The translations under genes and the position numbers were made by a program. The notes under the pieces are model-generated. The model was given only the letters and a program-made list of their open reading frames with translations, had not been told where the DNA came from and did no database searches. A stretch of 64,000 bases of DNA from Muscardinus avellanarius (lineage: Eukaryota > Chordata > Mammalia > Rodentia > Gliridae): positions 73,820,635-73,884,634 of the forward strand of contig OY726569.1 of the NCBI GenBank assembly GCA_963383645.1, given 5' to 3'. This document shows, one piece after another, positions 21,622 through 32,614 of this stretch (positions are counted from its first letter, which is position 1; each line of letters begins with the position of its first letter).

Positions 21622-22629
21622 ATGTTAGGAATTAAAAATTATCTCTCAATAATCACACTGAATGTAAATGGTCTCAACTCCCCAATAAAAAGACATAAAG
21701 TGCCTAAATGGATTAAAAACCAGAATCCATCCATCTTCTCCTTACAAGAAACTCACCTTACAAGTAAAGATAGGAACAAACTCAAGGTAAAGGGCTGGAG
21801 CAAGGTAATCCATGCTAACGGAACTCGAAGGCAAGCAGGAGTAGCAACTATGATATCAGACAAGTTAGACTTCAAACCCAAACTTATTAGAAGAGACAAA
21901 GAAGCTCATATTTTACTGGTAAAAGGAATAATCCAGCAAGAGGAAATAATAATAATCAGCTTATATGCCCCAAACATAGGTACAGCTACTTTTGTAAATC
22001 AAACTCTTTGTGACATGAAGTCACACATAAATCCCAATACAATAATACTGGGAGACTTCAACACACCTCTCACAATACTAGACCGATCTTCCAGACAAAG
22101 GGTCAGTAAACATACCTCAGAACTAAAGAACACCATTAATCAAATGGACCTGTTGGACACATATAGAATATTTCACCCAATTACAGCGGAGTTTGCATTT
22201 TTCTTAGCTGCTCACGGAACCTTCCCCAAAATAGATCACATCTTGAGACACAAAATGAGCATCAGCAAATTCAAAAAATGTTACATACTTCCCTGTGTCA
22301 CTTCAGATCATAATGGAATGAAACTAGAAATCAACTATAAGAAGACCCAGAGAAACAATATAAACATGTGGAGACTGAACACCACACTTCTGAATGAAGA
22401 ATGGGTCATAGAAGATGTAAGAGGTGAAATCAAGAAATTTCTAGAAACAAAAGAAAATAAAGATACAACATATCAAAACCTCTGGGACACTTTGAAGGCA
22501 GTATTAAGAGGAAAATTTACAGCACTGAGTGCTCACATAAGAAAAACAGAAAGTCTTCAAATAAATAACCTAACGACACACCTCAAAGCCCTTGAAAAGC
22601 AGAAAAAAACTGAACCCCAAAGCCAGTAG
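21622..22629 (+). pseudogene. L1 ORF2 N-terminal part: endonuclease domain
   Basis: A 335-codon open stretch with apurinic endonuclease landmarks: 'LNVNGLNSP' at the start, 'LQETHLT', 'LYAPN', 'ILGDFNTPL', 'KIDHIL' and 'TSDHNGM'. In active L1s this domain nicks the TTTT/AA target. Here it runs into a frameshift at about 22612-22627, after which the frame continues as '[12 protein letters not shown]' in another phase. Confidence 0.92.
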
Positions 22630-22659
22630 AAGACAGGAAATTATTAAAATTAGAGCAGA

Positions 22660-22840
22660 GCCAGGTGTGGTGGCGCACGCTTGTAATCCCCGCGCTTGAG
22701 AGGCGGAGACAGGAGGATCGCACTGGTTTGGAGCCAGCCTCGCTGGCTTAAGAGACCCTGTTTCCAAATAAAAAGTATAAAAAATAGGTCTGGGAGTGTA
22801 GCCTGGAGGTAGAAGGGCTTCCAGGAACCCCAGTACCACC

Positions 22841-22896
<56 letters not shown>
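22660..22896 (+). repeat. Composite SINE, class B, nested in L1 ORF2
   Basis: Perfect 14-bp duplication 'aaaattagagcaga' (22646-22659, 22897-22910). The tail contains (CA)n at 22842-22889. Confidence 0.95.
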
Positions 22897-22900
<4 letters not shown>

Positions 22901-23953
22901 TTAGAGCAGAAATTAACAAAGTAGAGAATAACAAAACCAAAAGCTCGTTTCTTGAAAAAATTAACAAGATAGATAAACCACTAGCCAGCCTAACTAAAAA
23001 AAAGAATCAACCCAAATTATGAAGATAAGAGATGAAAAAGGATACATTACTACAGACAGGGTAGAAATCCAGAGGATTATCAGAAACTACTTTGAAAAAC
23101 TATACTCCAACAAAATGGAAAATCTGGAGGAAATTGACAGCTTCCTAGATAAATACAACCTTCCTAAACCGAGTCAAGAAGATATAGAACACTTAAACCA
23201 ATCAATAACAATCAAAGAGATTAAAACAGCAATAAAGAGCTTACCATGAAAGAAAAGCCCAGGACCAGATGGTTTTCCAAGTTAATTCTATAAAAACCTT
23301 TATAGAAGAGCTAACCCCAATACTCCTCAAACTCTTTCATGAAATAGAAAAAAGTGGGACTCTCCCAAATACATTCTATGAAGCCAACATCACACGAATA
23401 CCCAAACCGAATAAAGACAGTTCAAGGAAGGAAAACTACAGGTCTATATCTCTGATGAACTTGGATGCAAAACTATTAAACAAAATACTAGCAACACACA
23501 TTCAAAACCACATCAAGAAAATCATACACCATGACCAGGTAGGGTTCATCCCAGGGATGCAAGGATGGTTCGACATATGAAAATCAATCCATGTAATTCA
23601 CCATATAAACAAAATCAAAGACAAAAATCACATGATCATTTCAATGGACGCTGAAAAAGCATTTAATAAAATCCAACATCCATTTATGATAAAAACACTG
23701 CAGAGAATTGGAATAGAAGGAACATATCTCAACATCATAAAGGCAATCTACAATAAGCCTACTGCCAATATCATATTAAATGGGGAAAAACTTCGAGAAT
23801 TCCCCCTAAAAACAGGCACGAGACAAGGATGTCCATTATCACCACTTCTCTTCAATATAGTACTAGAGACTCTAGCCAGAGCAATAAGGCAATAAAAGGA
23901 AATCCTTTCACTATTTGCAGATGACATGATACTAGAGAAAATCCAACAAACTC
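22897..23953 (+). pseudogene. L1 ORF2 reverse transcriptase part
   Basis: RT landmarks in several frames: 'NYRSISLMN', '[12 protein letters not shown]', '[13 protein letters not shown]', '[14 protein letters not shown]', and the catalytic FADD at 23914-23925. Stops at 23247, 23578 and 23893 plus frameshifts break it. The right end 'gaaaatccaacaaactc' is the duplication of the next insertion. Confidence 0.92.
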
Positions 23954-24321
23954 GATATTGCCACCGGCAGCGGCAGCAGCAGTGAATTCACCGAGTCCAG
24001 TACAGCTACATCTGCGTACTCAAGAACAGTGAGTCAAATTGCGGGCCACAGAGGAGAAATCGCAGTATTGTGCCTCTTGGGACTTGACCCAGTGAGGGAG
24101 TGGTGGTGGCAGAGATATCACACCATAGGAGAACGTGCAACCTGGCACCCCCCATAGTTTAAAGCAGCCTCTATCGACTCCTTGGGTCGGAGACTCTGTG
24201 ATACAACCCAGTAAAGGAGTAGTGGGGTCTGAGATAATACAGACTCGAGATCCAGAGCACCTTAAGTGAAGCCATAGTGACCCAAGGGAAGAACCCAGAG
24301 AAGGCACAAACCTCCGAAATC

Positions 24322-25239
24322 ATGGGAAAGAGGAATAACACTGGAGTAATGAATGTGCACAACCCCACAACATCAGAACCTGATAAAACAGAAAATCAGA
24401 GATTTCTAGAAGATCAAATCAGGAAAATAACTGTAGAAATAATAGAGGTGCTTCGAAAAGAACTCAGAGAGAGCCAAAAAGAGATAAAGGATGCAATTAA
24501 TGAAGTAAAGGCCTCAATTCAAAGCACAAACAACCGATTAGACCACATGGAGAACAGAATCTCGCTCTTAGAAGATGAGCAATCCAAAAATGAATGCATA
24601 GTTTCTAATCTAGAAAAAGATATCCAACAGCAGGAATCTGACATTGAAGAAATATGGGCCCATCTTAAGAGAGCTAACCTAAGAATAATTGGAATAGAGG
24701 AGGGAAAAGAAAGTGATACCAAAGGGATCAACAATCTCTTCAAGGAAGTAATAGCAGAAAATTTTCCAAATATAGAGCAAGAGGTTGATACACAGATCCA
24801 GGAAACTTATAGAACTCCCTTTAGACAGGATCCGAGAAGAGGATCCCCACGCCACATCATTGTCAAAATGACCAATGTGGAAGCCAAGCAGAGAATCTTA
24901 AAGGCAACAAAAACAAAGGGCCAACTGACATTCAGAGGCAAACCAATTAGAATCACTCCAGACTTCCCAAACCAAGTCATGAGAGCCAGAAGGGCTTGGA
25001 GTAACATATTCCAAACTCTGAAAGAAAACAACTTCCAGCCAAAAATTTCCTATCCAGCAAAACTTTCTATCAAATTAGATGGAGAAATAAGAAGCTTCCA
25101 TGACAAACAGAAACTGAAGGAATTTATGTCTTCAAAACCAGCGCTAGAGAAAATACTCAAAGAGATTAACTACAAAGAAGAAATAGGTAACACTCACCAG
25201 AACCAGAGAAACAAGAGTTTCCATCCAACAGACAACTAA
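24322..25239 (+). CDS. Intact L1-type ORF1 protein of the HAL1-like element
   Basis: 305 codons with no stop or frameshift. Start chosen at ATGGGAAAGAGG, the position homologous to other L1 ORF1 starts; 15 more in-frame codons lie upstream. Residues about 35-125 are charged and heptad-like (coiled coil: 'RKELRESQKEIKDAINEVK', 'LDHMENRISLLEDE'). Residues about 135-230 read like the RRM ('LRIIGIEEG' and 'PRHIIVKM'), and about 235-290 like the C-terminal RNA-binding domain ('KGQLTFRGKPIRITPDF', 'FQPKISYPAKL'). It forms trimeric RNA-binding chaperones in known L1s. The stop occurs earlier than in the host L1's ORF1 and falls at the junction with foreign sequence. Confidence 0.9.
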   Translation: MGKRNNTGVMNVHNPTTSEPDKTENQRFLEDQIRKITVEIIEVLRKELRESQKEIKDAINEVKASIQSTNNRLDHMENRISLLEDEQSKNECIVSNLEKDIQQQESDIEEIWAHLKRANLRIIGIEEGKESDTKGINNLFKEVIAENFPNIEQEVDTQIQETYRTPFRQDPRRGSPRHIIVKMTNVEAKQRILKATKTKGQLTFRGKPIRITPDFPNQVMRARRAWSNIFQTLKENNFQPKISYPAKLSIKLDGEIRSFHDKQKLKEFMSSKPALEKILKEINYKEEIGNTHQNQRNKSFHPTDN

Positions 25240-25299
25240 GATTGGTTATCTGTGGAGATTCATTATTTATGTAGTCTTTTACCTATCTCTAAGTTGTAT

Positions 25300-25975
25300 T
25301 GTTTGCCTTTATTGTTGTTAATTTTTAGGATTTCTAGTTGGAATATTAATATACCCTCAGATATAGCATTTGGAAATATTTTATCCAATTCTATTAGTAA
25401 CTTTTAACTCTGTTTACATTGTCTTTGGATATACAATATTTTCTTTTATTTTTTAGGGAGTTTGTATATTCTTCTGTTGCCTGTGCCATTGAAATCATAT
25501 CCGAGAAATCACTGCCAATTTCAATGTTGTGAGGTTTTATGACCCAGATTTTCTCCTAAAAGTTTATAGTCTTAAGATTTATATTTAGGTCTTTTATCTA
25601 TTTTGAGTTAATACTTGTATATGGGATTAGGTAAAGGTCCAATTTTATTCTTTTCCATGTAATTATTATGTTACAACAATATTTAGTTAAAAGATTATTA
25701 TTTCCACCACCAAATGTTCGTGGAAACCTTGTCAAAAATAACTTGACAATATAGGGAAGAATTTAGCTCTAGGCTTGTATTTAACTCCAATGGTCTATAT
25801 ATCTGCCTTTAGAACAGTACTACACTGTTTCAATTATTGTAGCTTTATATGGTTTGAAATCAGAAAATATATATCTGCTAGCTTTGTTCTCTTTCAAGAT
25901 CGTTTTGGGTATCTAGAATTCATATTCCATATTAGGATAGATTTTTTTCTGAAAAATAAATATATAAATATATGA
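25300..25975 (-). repeat. Ancient L1 ORF2/3' fragment inside the HAL1-like element, reverse orientation
   Basis: Reads as the complement of old L1 ORF2: 'ttgcctgtgcc' + 'atatccgagaaatcactgcc', 'ttttgagttaatacttgtat', 'ccttgtcaaaaataac', 'caatggtctatatatctgcc', 'attgtagctttatatgg', 'agctttgttctctttcaag'. Much more diverged than the surrounding L1, so it was old when incorporated. Confidence 0.85.
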
Positions 25976-25983
25976 TAGTTTCA

Positions 25984-26319
25984 CCTAAAAAAAAAACAGA
26001 AAAAAATATGCTCTAGTAAGAAAGAAAGCAAAAAGAAATATTGAAATGCTATCTTTAAATCATCAAACGCTTGGTATCAGACAAATGAAACTGTTATGTG
26101 AGATTATCATTTTTAATTTTGGATAAATTGCTATAATACTAGATGTCAACCACTAAGCCAAGCATGGGAAGGAGGGATGGGGAGAGAATGGGGTGGGGAT
26201 CGGGTGGGGGCTGACTGGGCGATGTGTGCATGTATGTCTACAAAAGTTTGTATCCCACTATGATGTATGAATACAGTGCACCAATAAAATAAAATTAAAA
26301 CAACAACAACAAAAAAAAA
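25984..26319 (+). repeat. 3' end of the HAL1-like element
   Basis: 25984-26142 ('gctctagtaagaaagaaagc' to 'ctataatactagatg') is absent from the host L1. 26143-26305 ('ccactaagccaagcatggg' to 'gtgcaccaataaaat') matches the host L1 3' end at 28118-28262. The whole segment is repeated in reverse at 37613-37949. Confidence 0.85.
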
Positions 26320-27900
26320 GAAAATCCAACAAACTCAACCAAAAGGCTTATAGAACTGATCAACAAATTCAGCAAAGTGTCTGGATACAAAATCAATCTT
26401 AAAAAATGAGAAGCATTCCTGTACACCAACCATAAATCCACTGAAAAAGAAATTCAGAAAACACTTCCACTGAGGATCTCCCACAAAAAAAATAAAATAC
26501 TTAGGAATAAACTTGACCAAGGAGGTAAAAGATCTCTACAAAGAAAATTATAAAACATTGAAATAAGAAATCGAAGAAGATCTTAGAAGATGGAAAGATC
26601 TTCCATGTTCATGGATTGGCAGAATAAATATCTTTAAAATGGCCATCCTCTCAAAAGTGATCTACAGATTCAATGCAATGCCCATTAAACTACCTCACAG
26701 AAGAAAAATCAGTCCTTCCTTAAGTTTATTTGGAATAACAAAAAGCCAAGAACAGTCAAAGTAGTTCTCAGAAACAAAAACCATGAAGGAGGAATCACAA
26801 TACCTGACTTTATAAACTATACTACAAAGCCACTGTAATAAAAACAGCATGGTACTGTCACAAAAACAGATACATAAACCAATAGAGCAGAATAGAAGAC
26901 CCAGAAACAAGTTCACACACTTTCAGCCAATTGATTTTTGAAAAAGGGGCCAAAAACATACACTGGAAAAAAGATAGCCTGTTCAACAAATGGTGTTGGC
27001 AAAACTGTTTAACCATATGCAGAAAATTGGAAATTAATCCCACTTTCTCATCCTGCACAAGAGTGAATTCAAGATGGATCAGAGACTTGGAAATAAAACC
27101 AGAGACCTTGAAGCTCCTTGAAGAGGGCATAGATCCAACACTGCAACACACAGGCACCAGATAAACACTTTCTCAACAAGACCCCAAAGGCCCAACAATT
27201 TCAACGGTGAATCAATATGTGGGATTGCATGAAACTGAAGAGCTTCTGTTCACCAAAGGAAACTGTCAAGAACCTCAATCAAGAGTCAACAGAATGGGAG
27301 ATTTTTGCCACCTACACCACCGATAGAGGACTAATATCTAGAATATACAGAGAATTCAAGAAACTCAACACTAAAAAAACAAATCATCCAATAACAAAAT
27401 GGGCAAGCGAACTAAAGAGACACTTCACGAAAGAAGAAATTCAAATGGCCAATAAATGCATGAAAAAATGCTCAACATGATTGGCAATCAGAGAGATGCA
27501 AATCAAAACTACCCTAAGATTTCACCTAACTCCAACTAGAATGGCAATCATTCAAAACACAAACAACAACAAATGCTGGTGAGGATGTGGAGTCATGGGA
27601 ACTCTAAAACATTGTTGGTGAGATTGCAAATTAGTGCAACCACTTTGGAAAACAGTATGGAGAATCCTGAGAAGAATGGGAAGAAACCTACCATTTGATC
27701 CAGCAATACCACTTCTGGGTATCTACCCAAAAGAAAGTAAACCAAACTACCAAACTAATGCATGTGTATCTATGTTCATAGCTGCACAATTCACCATAGC
27801 CAAACTATGGAACCAGCCAAGATGTCCATCAACAGATGAATGAATTATAAAACTGTGGGATATATACACAATGGAATTTTACTCAGCCATTTAAAAAAAA
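26320..27900 (+). pseudogene. L1 ORF2 C-terminal part
   Basis: Continues from the interrupted RT: 'NKFSKVSGYKINL', 'YTNHKSTEKEIQ', 'FEKGAKNIHWKKDSLFNKW', 'GRNLPFDPAIPLLGIYPKE'. The Cys-rich motif near 27574-27616 is recognisable (C..G-C-G...HC..DC) but two TGG Trp codons have become TGA. Many frameshifts. Confidence 0.9.
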
Positions 27901-28269
27901 AACTCAATTACATCATTTTCTGGGAAATGGATGGAACTGGAGGACATTATGTGCTTTCCCTAATATGTGAAAGCTAAGGAGAAATGGGTCATAGGAGGAA
28001 CTCTAGATGAAAAAGGAAATCCTATAGAGGAGCAAACAAGACAACCTGAATGAGGGGATGGGTGGGGGGAAGAAGGAAATTCTCTAAAACACACAATGTA
28101 CTTAAACATATCAAAGTCAACCACTAAGCCAAACATGGGAAGGAGAGATGGGGAGGGAATGGGGTGGGAATTGGGTAGGGGCTAAATGGGTGATGTGTAC
28201 AGATATGTCCACACAAGTTTTTTTTACCCCTATATGATGTATGAATATAATGCACCAATAAAAAATTAA
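27900..28269 (+). other. L1 3'UTR
   Basis: Runs from 'ggatggaactggaggac' to 'gcaccaataaaaaatt'; G-rich stretch 'ggggagggaatggggtgg' near 28152. Confidence 0.8.
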
Positions 28270-28316
28270 AAGAGGTAGAATGCCTCTGTGCTCAATCTCC
28301 AATGCCCCCCCCACAG
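28270..28316 (+). repeat. Right part of the SINE split by the L1
   Basis: 'aagaggtagaatgcctctg' and 'tcaatctccaatgcccc' complete the tRNA-like tail begun at 19701-19868. Confidence 0.85.
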
Positions 28317-28533
28317 CTCCTTGGTTGCATTAAAGGAAATTATTTAAAATGTAAGACCTCTTCCATCTCCAAAAGTCAAATGTCCAAGAAAAGGATAACA
28401 AAACATCTTGAAAAAAAGACAAATACTGATATCATTATTTGTTTATCTAAGCTCAGTGCACACCCAAAGGGGTATTCATCAAGGCTTGGGAAGGGAGTCA
28501 TAGCCACCCTAACTAGCTAAATTATTTATTTAC
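28317..28533. other. Unassigned intronic DNA
   Basis: Nothing recognised. Confidence 0.4.
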
Positions 28534-28840
28534 TTCGTAGTACTTGAGATTACACCCAGGAGTAAGCCGGGCATGGTGGCGCACACTTGTAATCCCAGCA
28601 TTCGGGAGGCTGAGACCAGAGGATTGTGGTTCATGGACAGCCTCAGCTACTTAGTGAGCCCTCTGCAACTCAGTGAGACCCAGTTTCAAAATAAAGAATA
28701 AAAAATAGGGCAGGGGCTGTAGCTCGGAGGCAGAATGCTTCTGGGTTCCGTCCCCAAACCCGCAAAAACAAAACAAAAAAAAAAAAAAAAAAAAAAAAAA
28801 AACCCCAGGAGTATTCTACCAACAAGCTATACCCAGCCCT
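28534..28840 (-). repeat. tRNA-like SINE half split by a class A SINE
   Basis: 'gagattacacccaggagta' (to 28565) resumes as 'ccccaggagtattctacc' (28803-28840). 'cccaggagta' is the inner duplication. Confidence 0.75.
28566..28802 (+). repeat. Composite SINE, class A, nested
   Basis: 'agccgggcatggtggcgc' to 'ccccaaacccgc' with A-rich tail. Confidence 0.93.
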
Positions 28841-28861
28841 ATTAACAAATCAATGAATCAA

Positions 28862-28889
28862 GCTATCTATCTACATCTATCTATCTATT
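28862..28889. repeat. (CTAT)n microsatellite
   Basis: CTAT units at a minus SINE's tail. Confidence 0.88.
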
Positions 28890-29087
28890 GTACTGGGGAT
28901 TGAACCCTGAGGCATTCTACCTCCAAGCTATACCCCCAGCATTCCCCTGTTTTTTTTCTTTTGAAACAAGGTCTCACTAGGTTGCTGACAGTCTCACTAA
29001 GTTGCTGAGGTTGGTCTTGAACCTGTGATCTTCCTGTTTCAGTCTCCCAAGTACTTGAATTACTGGTATGTGCCGTCAAGCACAGTT
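28888..29087 (-). repeat. Composite SINE, class O
   Basis: 'tgtactggggattgaaccc' to 'ccgtcaagcacagtta'. Confidence 0.87.
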
Positions 29088-29157
29088 AATGTGAAATGTT
29101 TTTATGGAAGACATTTTAATAGTATTTTACAAGTGAAAACTTAAAACAGTTATACAC

Positions 29158-29333
29158 AGCTGTGTATGGTGGCACACCCTTGTAATCCCAATACTTGGGA
29201 GGCTGAGACAGAAGGATTGCAAGTTTGCGGGCAACCTCGGCTACTTGTTGTGAGGCTCTCCACAACATAGTGAGACCCTGTTTCTAAATAAAGAACAGAA
29301 TTCGGAGTGTAGCTCAAAGGTAAAATGTCCCTG

Positions 29334-29372
<39 letters not shown>
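29158..29372 (+). repeat. Composite SINE, class O/A
   Basis: 'agctgtgtatggtggcac' to 'gtccctgggtt' with A34. Duplication 'aaacagttata' / 'aaacagctata'. Confidence 0.87.
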
Positions 29373-29373
<1 letters not shown>

Positions 29374-30617
29374 AGCTATATGCTACCAGAAGAGATAACC
29401 ATGTTCATTTTCCTTTTGGAACAGTGGAACAGATTAAGGGGGTGAGAAAGGAGATAGTGTAGAGGCAGCTGCCTACCTAGTGTGGTCATATAAACAGCCT
29501 GTCCCACCACCAGAACAGTCAAGTCCTATGTCCCCCACCTTCCCAAAGCAGTCTTCTTACAAAGAGGAGTAATGCTCTGGTGCTGCAGCTATGTGTGGAA
29601 ATGGCTTGGAAAAAACGGCCTGTCATCCTCTTATGAGTGAAATGAAAGGGAAGAGAGACTTAGAAAACCATCATTAGAACTCCAGACATCAAGGAGCAGC
29701 CTGCTACCCCTGCAGTCCCCAAGTAATAATCCCTGCAGAGAAATGCTCTAATAATAGTCCTAAACACAGGGCATACTCACTCACATATGGAGAATGAATG
29801 ACAGAACTGTTTGAGCCCAGGCATTTCCTTTACAGGGTGCCCTGGCCACCACAGGCATGTGGTGTTATCTAAACACTGAGCTCAAAAACAAACAATAAGA
29901 GGCCTTCAATCCAAGACCAGCATGGAGTGTGCAAATAAACCAGCATTTGTAGACTGACAGGGGTGGGGGAATGCAGGGGATGGAGTGTAAACAAAACTCA
30001 ACACAAAGAAACTTAGCCAGCCCCACCAGCCACAGCAGCAGGGCTTGTATAAGCCCAAGTATCCTGATAAGAAGCTGGGGCCTCCAGCTAATGTCCTTCC
30101 CATTTGTTAACAGGAATGTCTGCCCGTTCTAGCCAGGCCTATAGAAGAGTCTTCCCAGGACAGGGATGCAGTCCCATCCATTCTCACTCAAGATCCTAAC
30201 CCACATGTGCAAACTGGCCACACTACAGGGGTCTGTTTGTGGACCCCTGAACAATCATTCACTTTTCTCCTGCCTGTGTTTCTAGGCAGGAAACCCTGAC
30301 TTCTCACACAGAAAGTATGTAGTGGAGTCTTGCTTCTAGCATGCTTAGGGGTGCTATCTATAGAACAGCAACTCCCAACAGTGAATACTTGATGTTGAGG
30401 CACAAAATTCCAGAGGGATGCAATGACACCTGAAATTCAGAAAGTGAATCATCATTAACTGTAACTTCTTGGCAGAGGTTCTGCAACTGGCCACTCCTGT
30501 TGGGGGAAAAAAAAAAAAAAAAAAGGGTAATCTAGTTCACCTGGGAGAGGAGGCTTAGAAGCAAGTTTGTCCTCACAGTCAGGATACATATATATTGTCA
30601 AAGATTCTGTATTTCAC
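29373..30617. other. Unassigned intronic DNA
   Basis: The longest interval free of young SINEs in this half; contains A19 at 30505-30523. No exon with splice signals found. Confidence 0.5.
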
Positions 30618-30797
30618 AGTTCTAAGTGTAATATGCATAAGAAATCATCTGGAACATTTTAAAATGTATGTTCTCAAGATCCACCCCCAGATATTCTAAT
30701 TCAACCTGGGAAGTGGGTCCAGGTATCTGATTTTAATAGGTAACCCCCAGACAATTCTGATGCAGGAGACTTTCAAATCACACTTTGAGAAACATGA
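30618..30797 (+). repeat. MER5-like hAT DNA transposon remnant
   Basis: 'gtaatatgcataagaaatca', 'attctaattcaacctgg', 'attctgatgcaggagac', 'cacactttgagaaac' follow the order of the MER5A consensus as I recall it. Confidence 0.65.
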
Positions 30798-30944
30798 TTC
30801 CATTTTGGAATTTGGGGGTTGTAGAGAGAAAACAAGATAACAAAATGAGAAAAGAGTGATTATCAGAATCTCAATAAAAAGCAAACCACAAAATATGGCA
30901 ATCTGAACAGCTCCATATCTATTAGCAGAAAGACTTCCTTTTTA

Positions 30945-31139
30945 TTTTTTACCCCCCTGTGGTCTGGGGAACACACGGGGTAATCTACCCCAAACCCTAT
31001 TTTATTTTTATTTTGAAACAAGGTCTCACCAAGTTACAGAGGGCCTCACTAAATTGCTGAGGCTAGCTGCAAACCTGCGATCCTCCTGTCTCAGCCTCCT
31101 AAGTACCAGGATTACAAGCATGCACCACCATGCCTGGCT
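30945..31139 (-). repeat. Composite SINE, class O
   Basis: 'tgtggtctggggaacacac' to 'accatgcctggct'. Confidence 0.85.
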
Positions 31140-31305
31140 TCCAATTCCTTTTAAGATCAGAATTATACTCCACCAACGATGTCTGAAATGCTTCTTTCTA
31201 GTCCTTTATACATTCTCTGAAGAAGAAATGTCTTATTTCCTCTGGGCAAAGTAGCAATGCTTATATGCAGGAATGCCTCAATCTTCATTTCCTTTCTGGA
31301 TGCTC

Positions 31306-31311
31306 TTTCGC

Positions 31312-31350
<39 letters not shown>

Positions 31351-31370
31351 ATTTTTCTTTCTTTTTTTTT
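31306..31370. repeat. (CTTT)n microsatellite
   Basis: About 11 CTTT units plus a T run at a minus SINE's tail. Confidence 0.93.
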
Positions 31371-31557
31371 TCAGTACTGAAGATTGAACCCTATTACCTC
31401 TGAGCTGCATCCCAGCCCTATTTTATTCTTTATTTTGAAACAGGGTCTTACTAAGCTGCGGAGGGTCTAAGTAGCTGAGGCTGGTCGCAAACCTGGATCC
31501 TCCTGTCTAGGTCTCCCAAGTACTGGAATTATAAGCGTGCGCCACCATGCCTGGCCT
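31371..31557 (-). repeat. Composite SINE, class O
   Basis: 'cagtactgaagattgaacc' to 'accatgcctggcc'. Flanks 'ggatgctctttc' / 'ggatgctgttct'. Confidence 0.87.
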
Positions 31558-32614
31558 GGATGCTGTTCTTGATGACAGAGATGCCACTGCCTTTACTACT
31601 CCAGAGAAATGGCTGCCACTACACACCCAGAGAAATGTGACATAAGCAGTATTGTGAAAGGACTTGCCAGCAAGTTAAAATGAGTTCAAACAAAAATACC
31701 ACCATAGGAAAAATAAAAGAAATGCATCCCCAACCTATCTTCAACCAAGGATTTGCTATAAAATGCAAGAATGTAGTAGGATATCATCGAAAGGTCAGCA
31801 TGCAAAAGACTTGGGACGAAAAGCAAGAGCACCTCAGAACTTCAGGAAAACAGTCCTCACTAGTGTAGTCTCCAGAGTTTTGTATGTTGTTGTATATTGT
31901 ACCCTGCCCATCCCCCACCCTCATGCTAGGAAAAAAACTCAATTAGATTTCATTATTACTCTACTGGGGTAAAAGTACTTGGCCAAAGCTAAAGCTTAGA
32001 ACTGAAGAGAAGCAGGCTGAGGCTATTTTCAGGGAAAGTGACCCAGAGTATCATGTCTAGCACAACACAGGAAGTTGAAAGATCTTTCAAGTTTAGATTC
32101 CTTGAACCAAGATTACAATAAATCTACGATTAAGTAATTCATCTGATGCTACCTAATAGTGCCTACAAAGTTTTCCAAAACCCACTGGCATGAATTCCCT
32201 CATAATTTCTATGAAAAAGCTCCAAAGACTGAAATGTTTGGAGTTAAGACACTGCTATTCCAACCAGACATCAGAGCTGGTTCATTCCATAAGCTGAAGG
32301 GCAAAAGCAAGTTCCTTTGGATGGAAAAAAAATTTTTCATCAGTTTCTGTTTTAGGACAGGATGACTAAAAAGGACATGGGACATTTTGATTTCCTATGA
32401 CACAACCTAAGGGTTGAATATGAATGACATGTTTAAATATGACAAGTCTTAGAAGATATTAGAATTAGGTACAAGTGGGCAAATTCAGGGAGCCACAAGT
32501 CCATTACTGGTCCCATTCAAGTGTGTTTTAGGGTCCTGATAATCCCTCAACCACGCACAAGCATGTATATAATCTCTCTCCCTCTTTCCCTCCCCGCTCT
32601 CATTTTGCTGCCCC
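31558..32614. other. Unassigned intronic DNA
   Basis: No repeat or exon recognised; short open frames only. Confidence 0.5.

Larger units (their letters stand above)
23954..26319 (+). mobile_element. ORF1-only L1 derivative (HAL1-like), nested in L1 ORF2
   Basis: A 2,366-bp insertion bounded by an exact 17-bp duplication 'gaaaatccaacaaactc' (23937-23953, 26320-26336) and ending in an A-tail. Order: L1-type 5'UTR (23954-24321), complete ORF1 (24322-25239), about 675 bp of ancient L1 in reverse orientation (25300-25975), and a 3' end (25984-26319) whose last 170 bp match the L1 3'UTR. No ORF2 of its own. ORF1-only elements are known in mammals as HAL1 (half-L1), with several independent origins reported. 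The antisense middle and the non-L1 first half of the 3' end make this one distinctive. Alternative: a one-off rearranged L1. A sister 3' end at 37613 argues against that. Confidence 0.85.
19869..28269 (+). mobile_element. Decayed L1 retrotransposon carrying two nested insertions
   Basis: Near-full-length plus-strand L1 flanked by 'aagaagtagaatg' (19856-19868) and 'aagaggtagaatg' (28270-28282). Layout: 5'UTR 19869-20927, ORF1 remnant 20928-21590, ORF2 from 21622, 3'UTR about 27900-28269 ending 'caataaaaaattaaaa'. A class B SINE (22660-22896) and an ORF1-only element (23954-26319) interrupt ORF2. About 5.8 kb belongs to the L1 itself. In-frame stops and frameshifts make it immobile. Antisense to DCAF5. 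Confidence 0.93.

Noticed and set aside
25240..26319. Twin-priming (5' inversion) of an ordinary L1 as the source of the antisense block
   Set aside because: Twin priming inverts the element's own 5' part and keeps the same divergence. Here the 5'UTR and ORF1 are in sense, the inverted piece is far older L1 sequence, and it lies in the middle.
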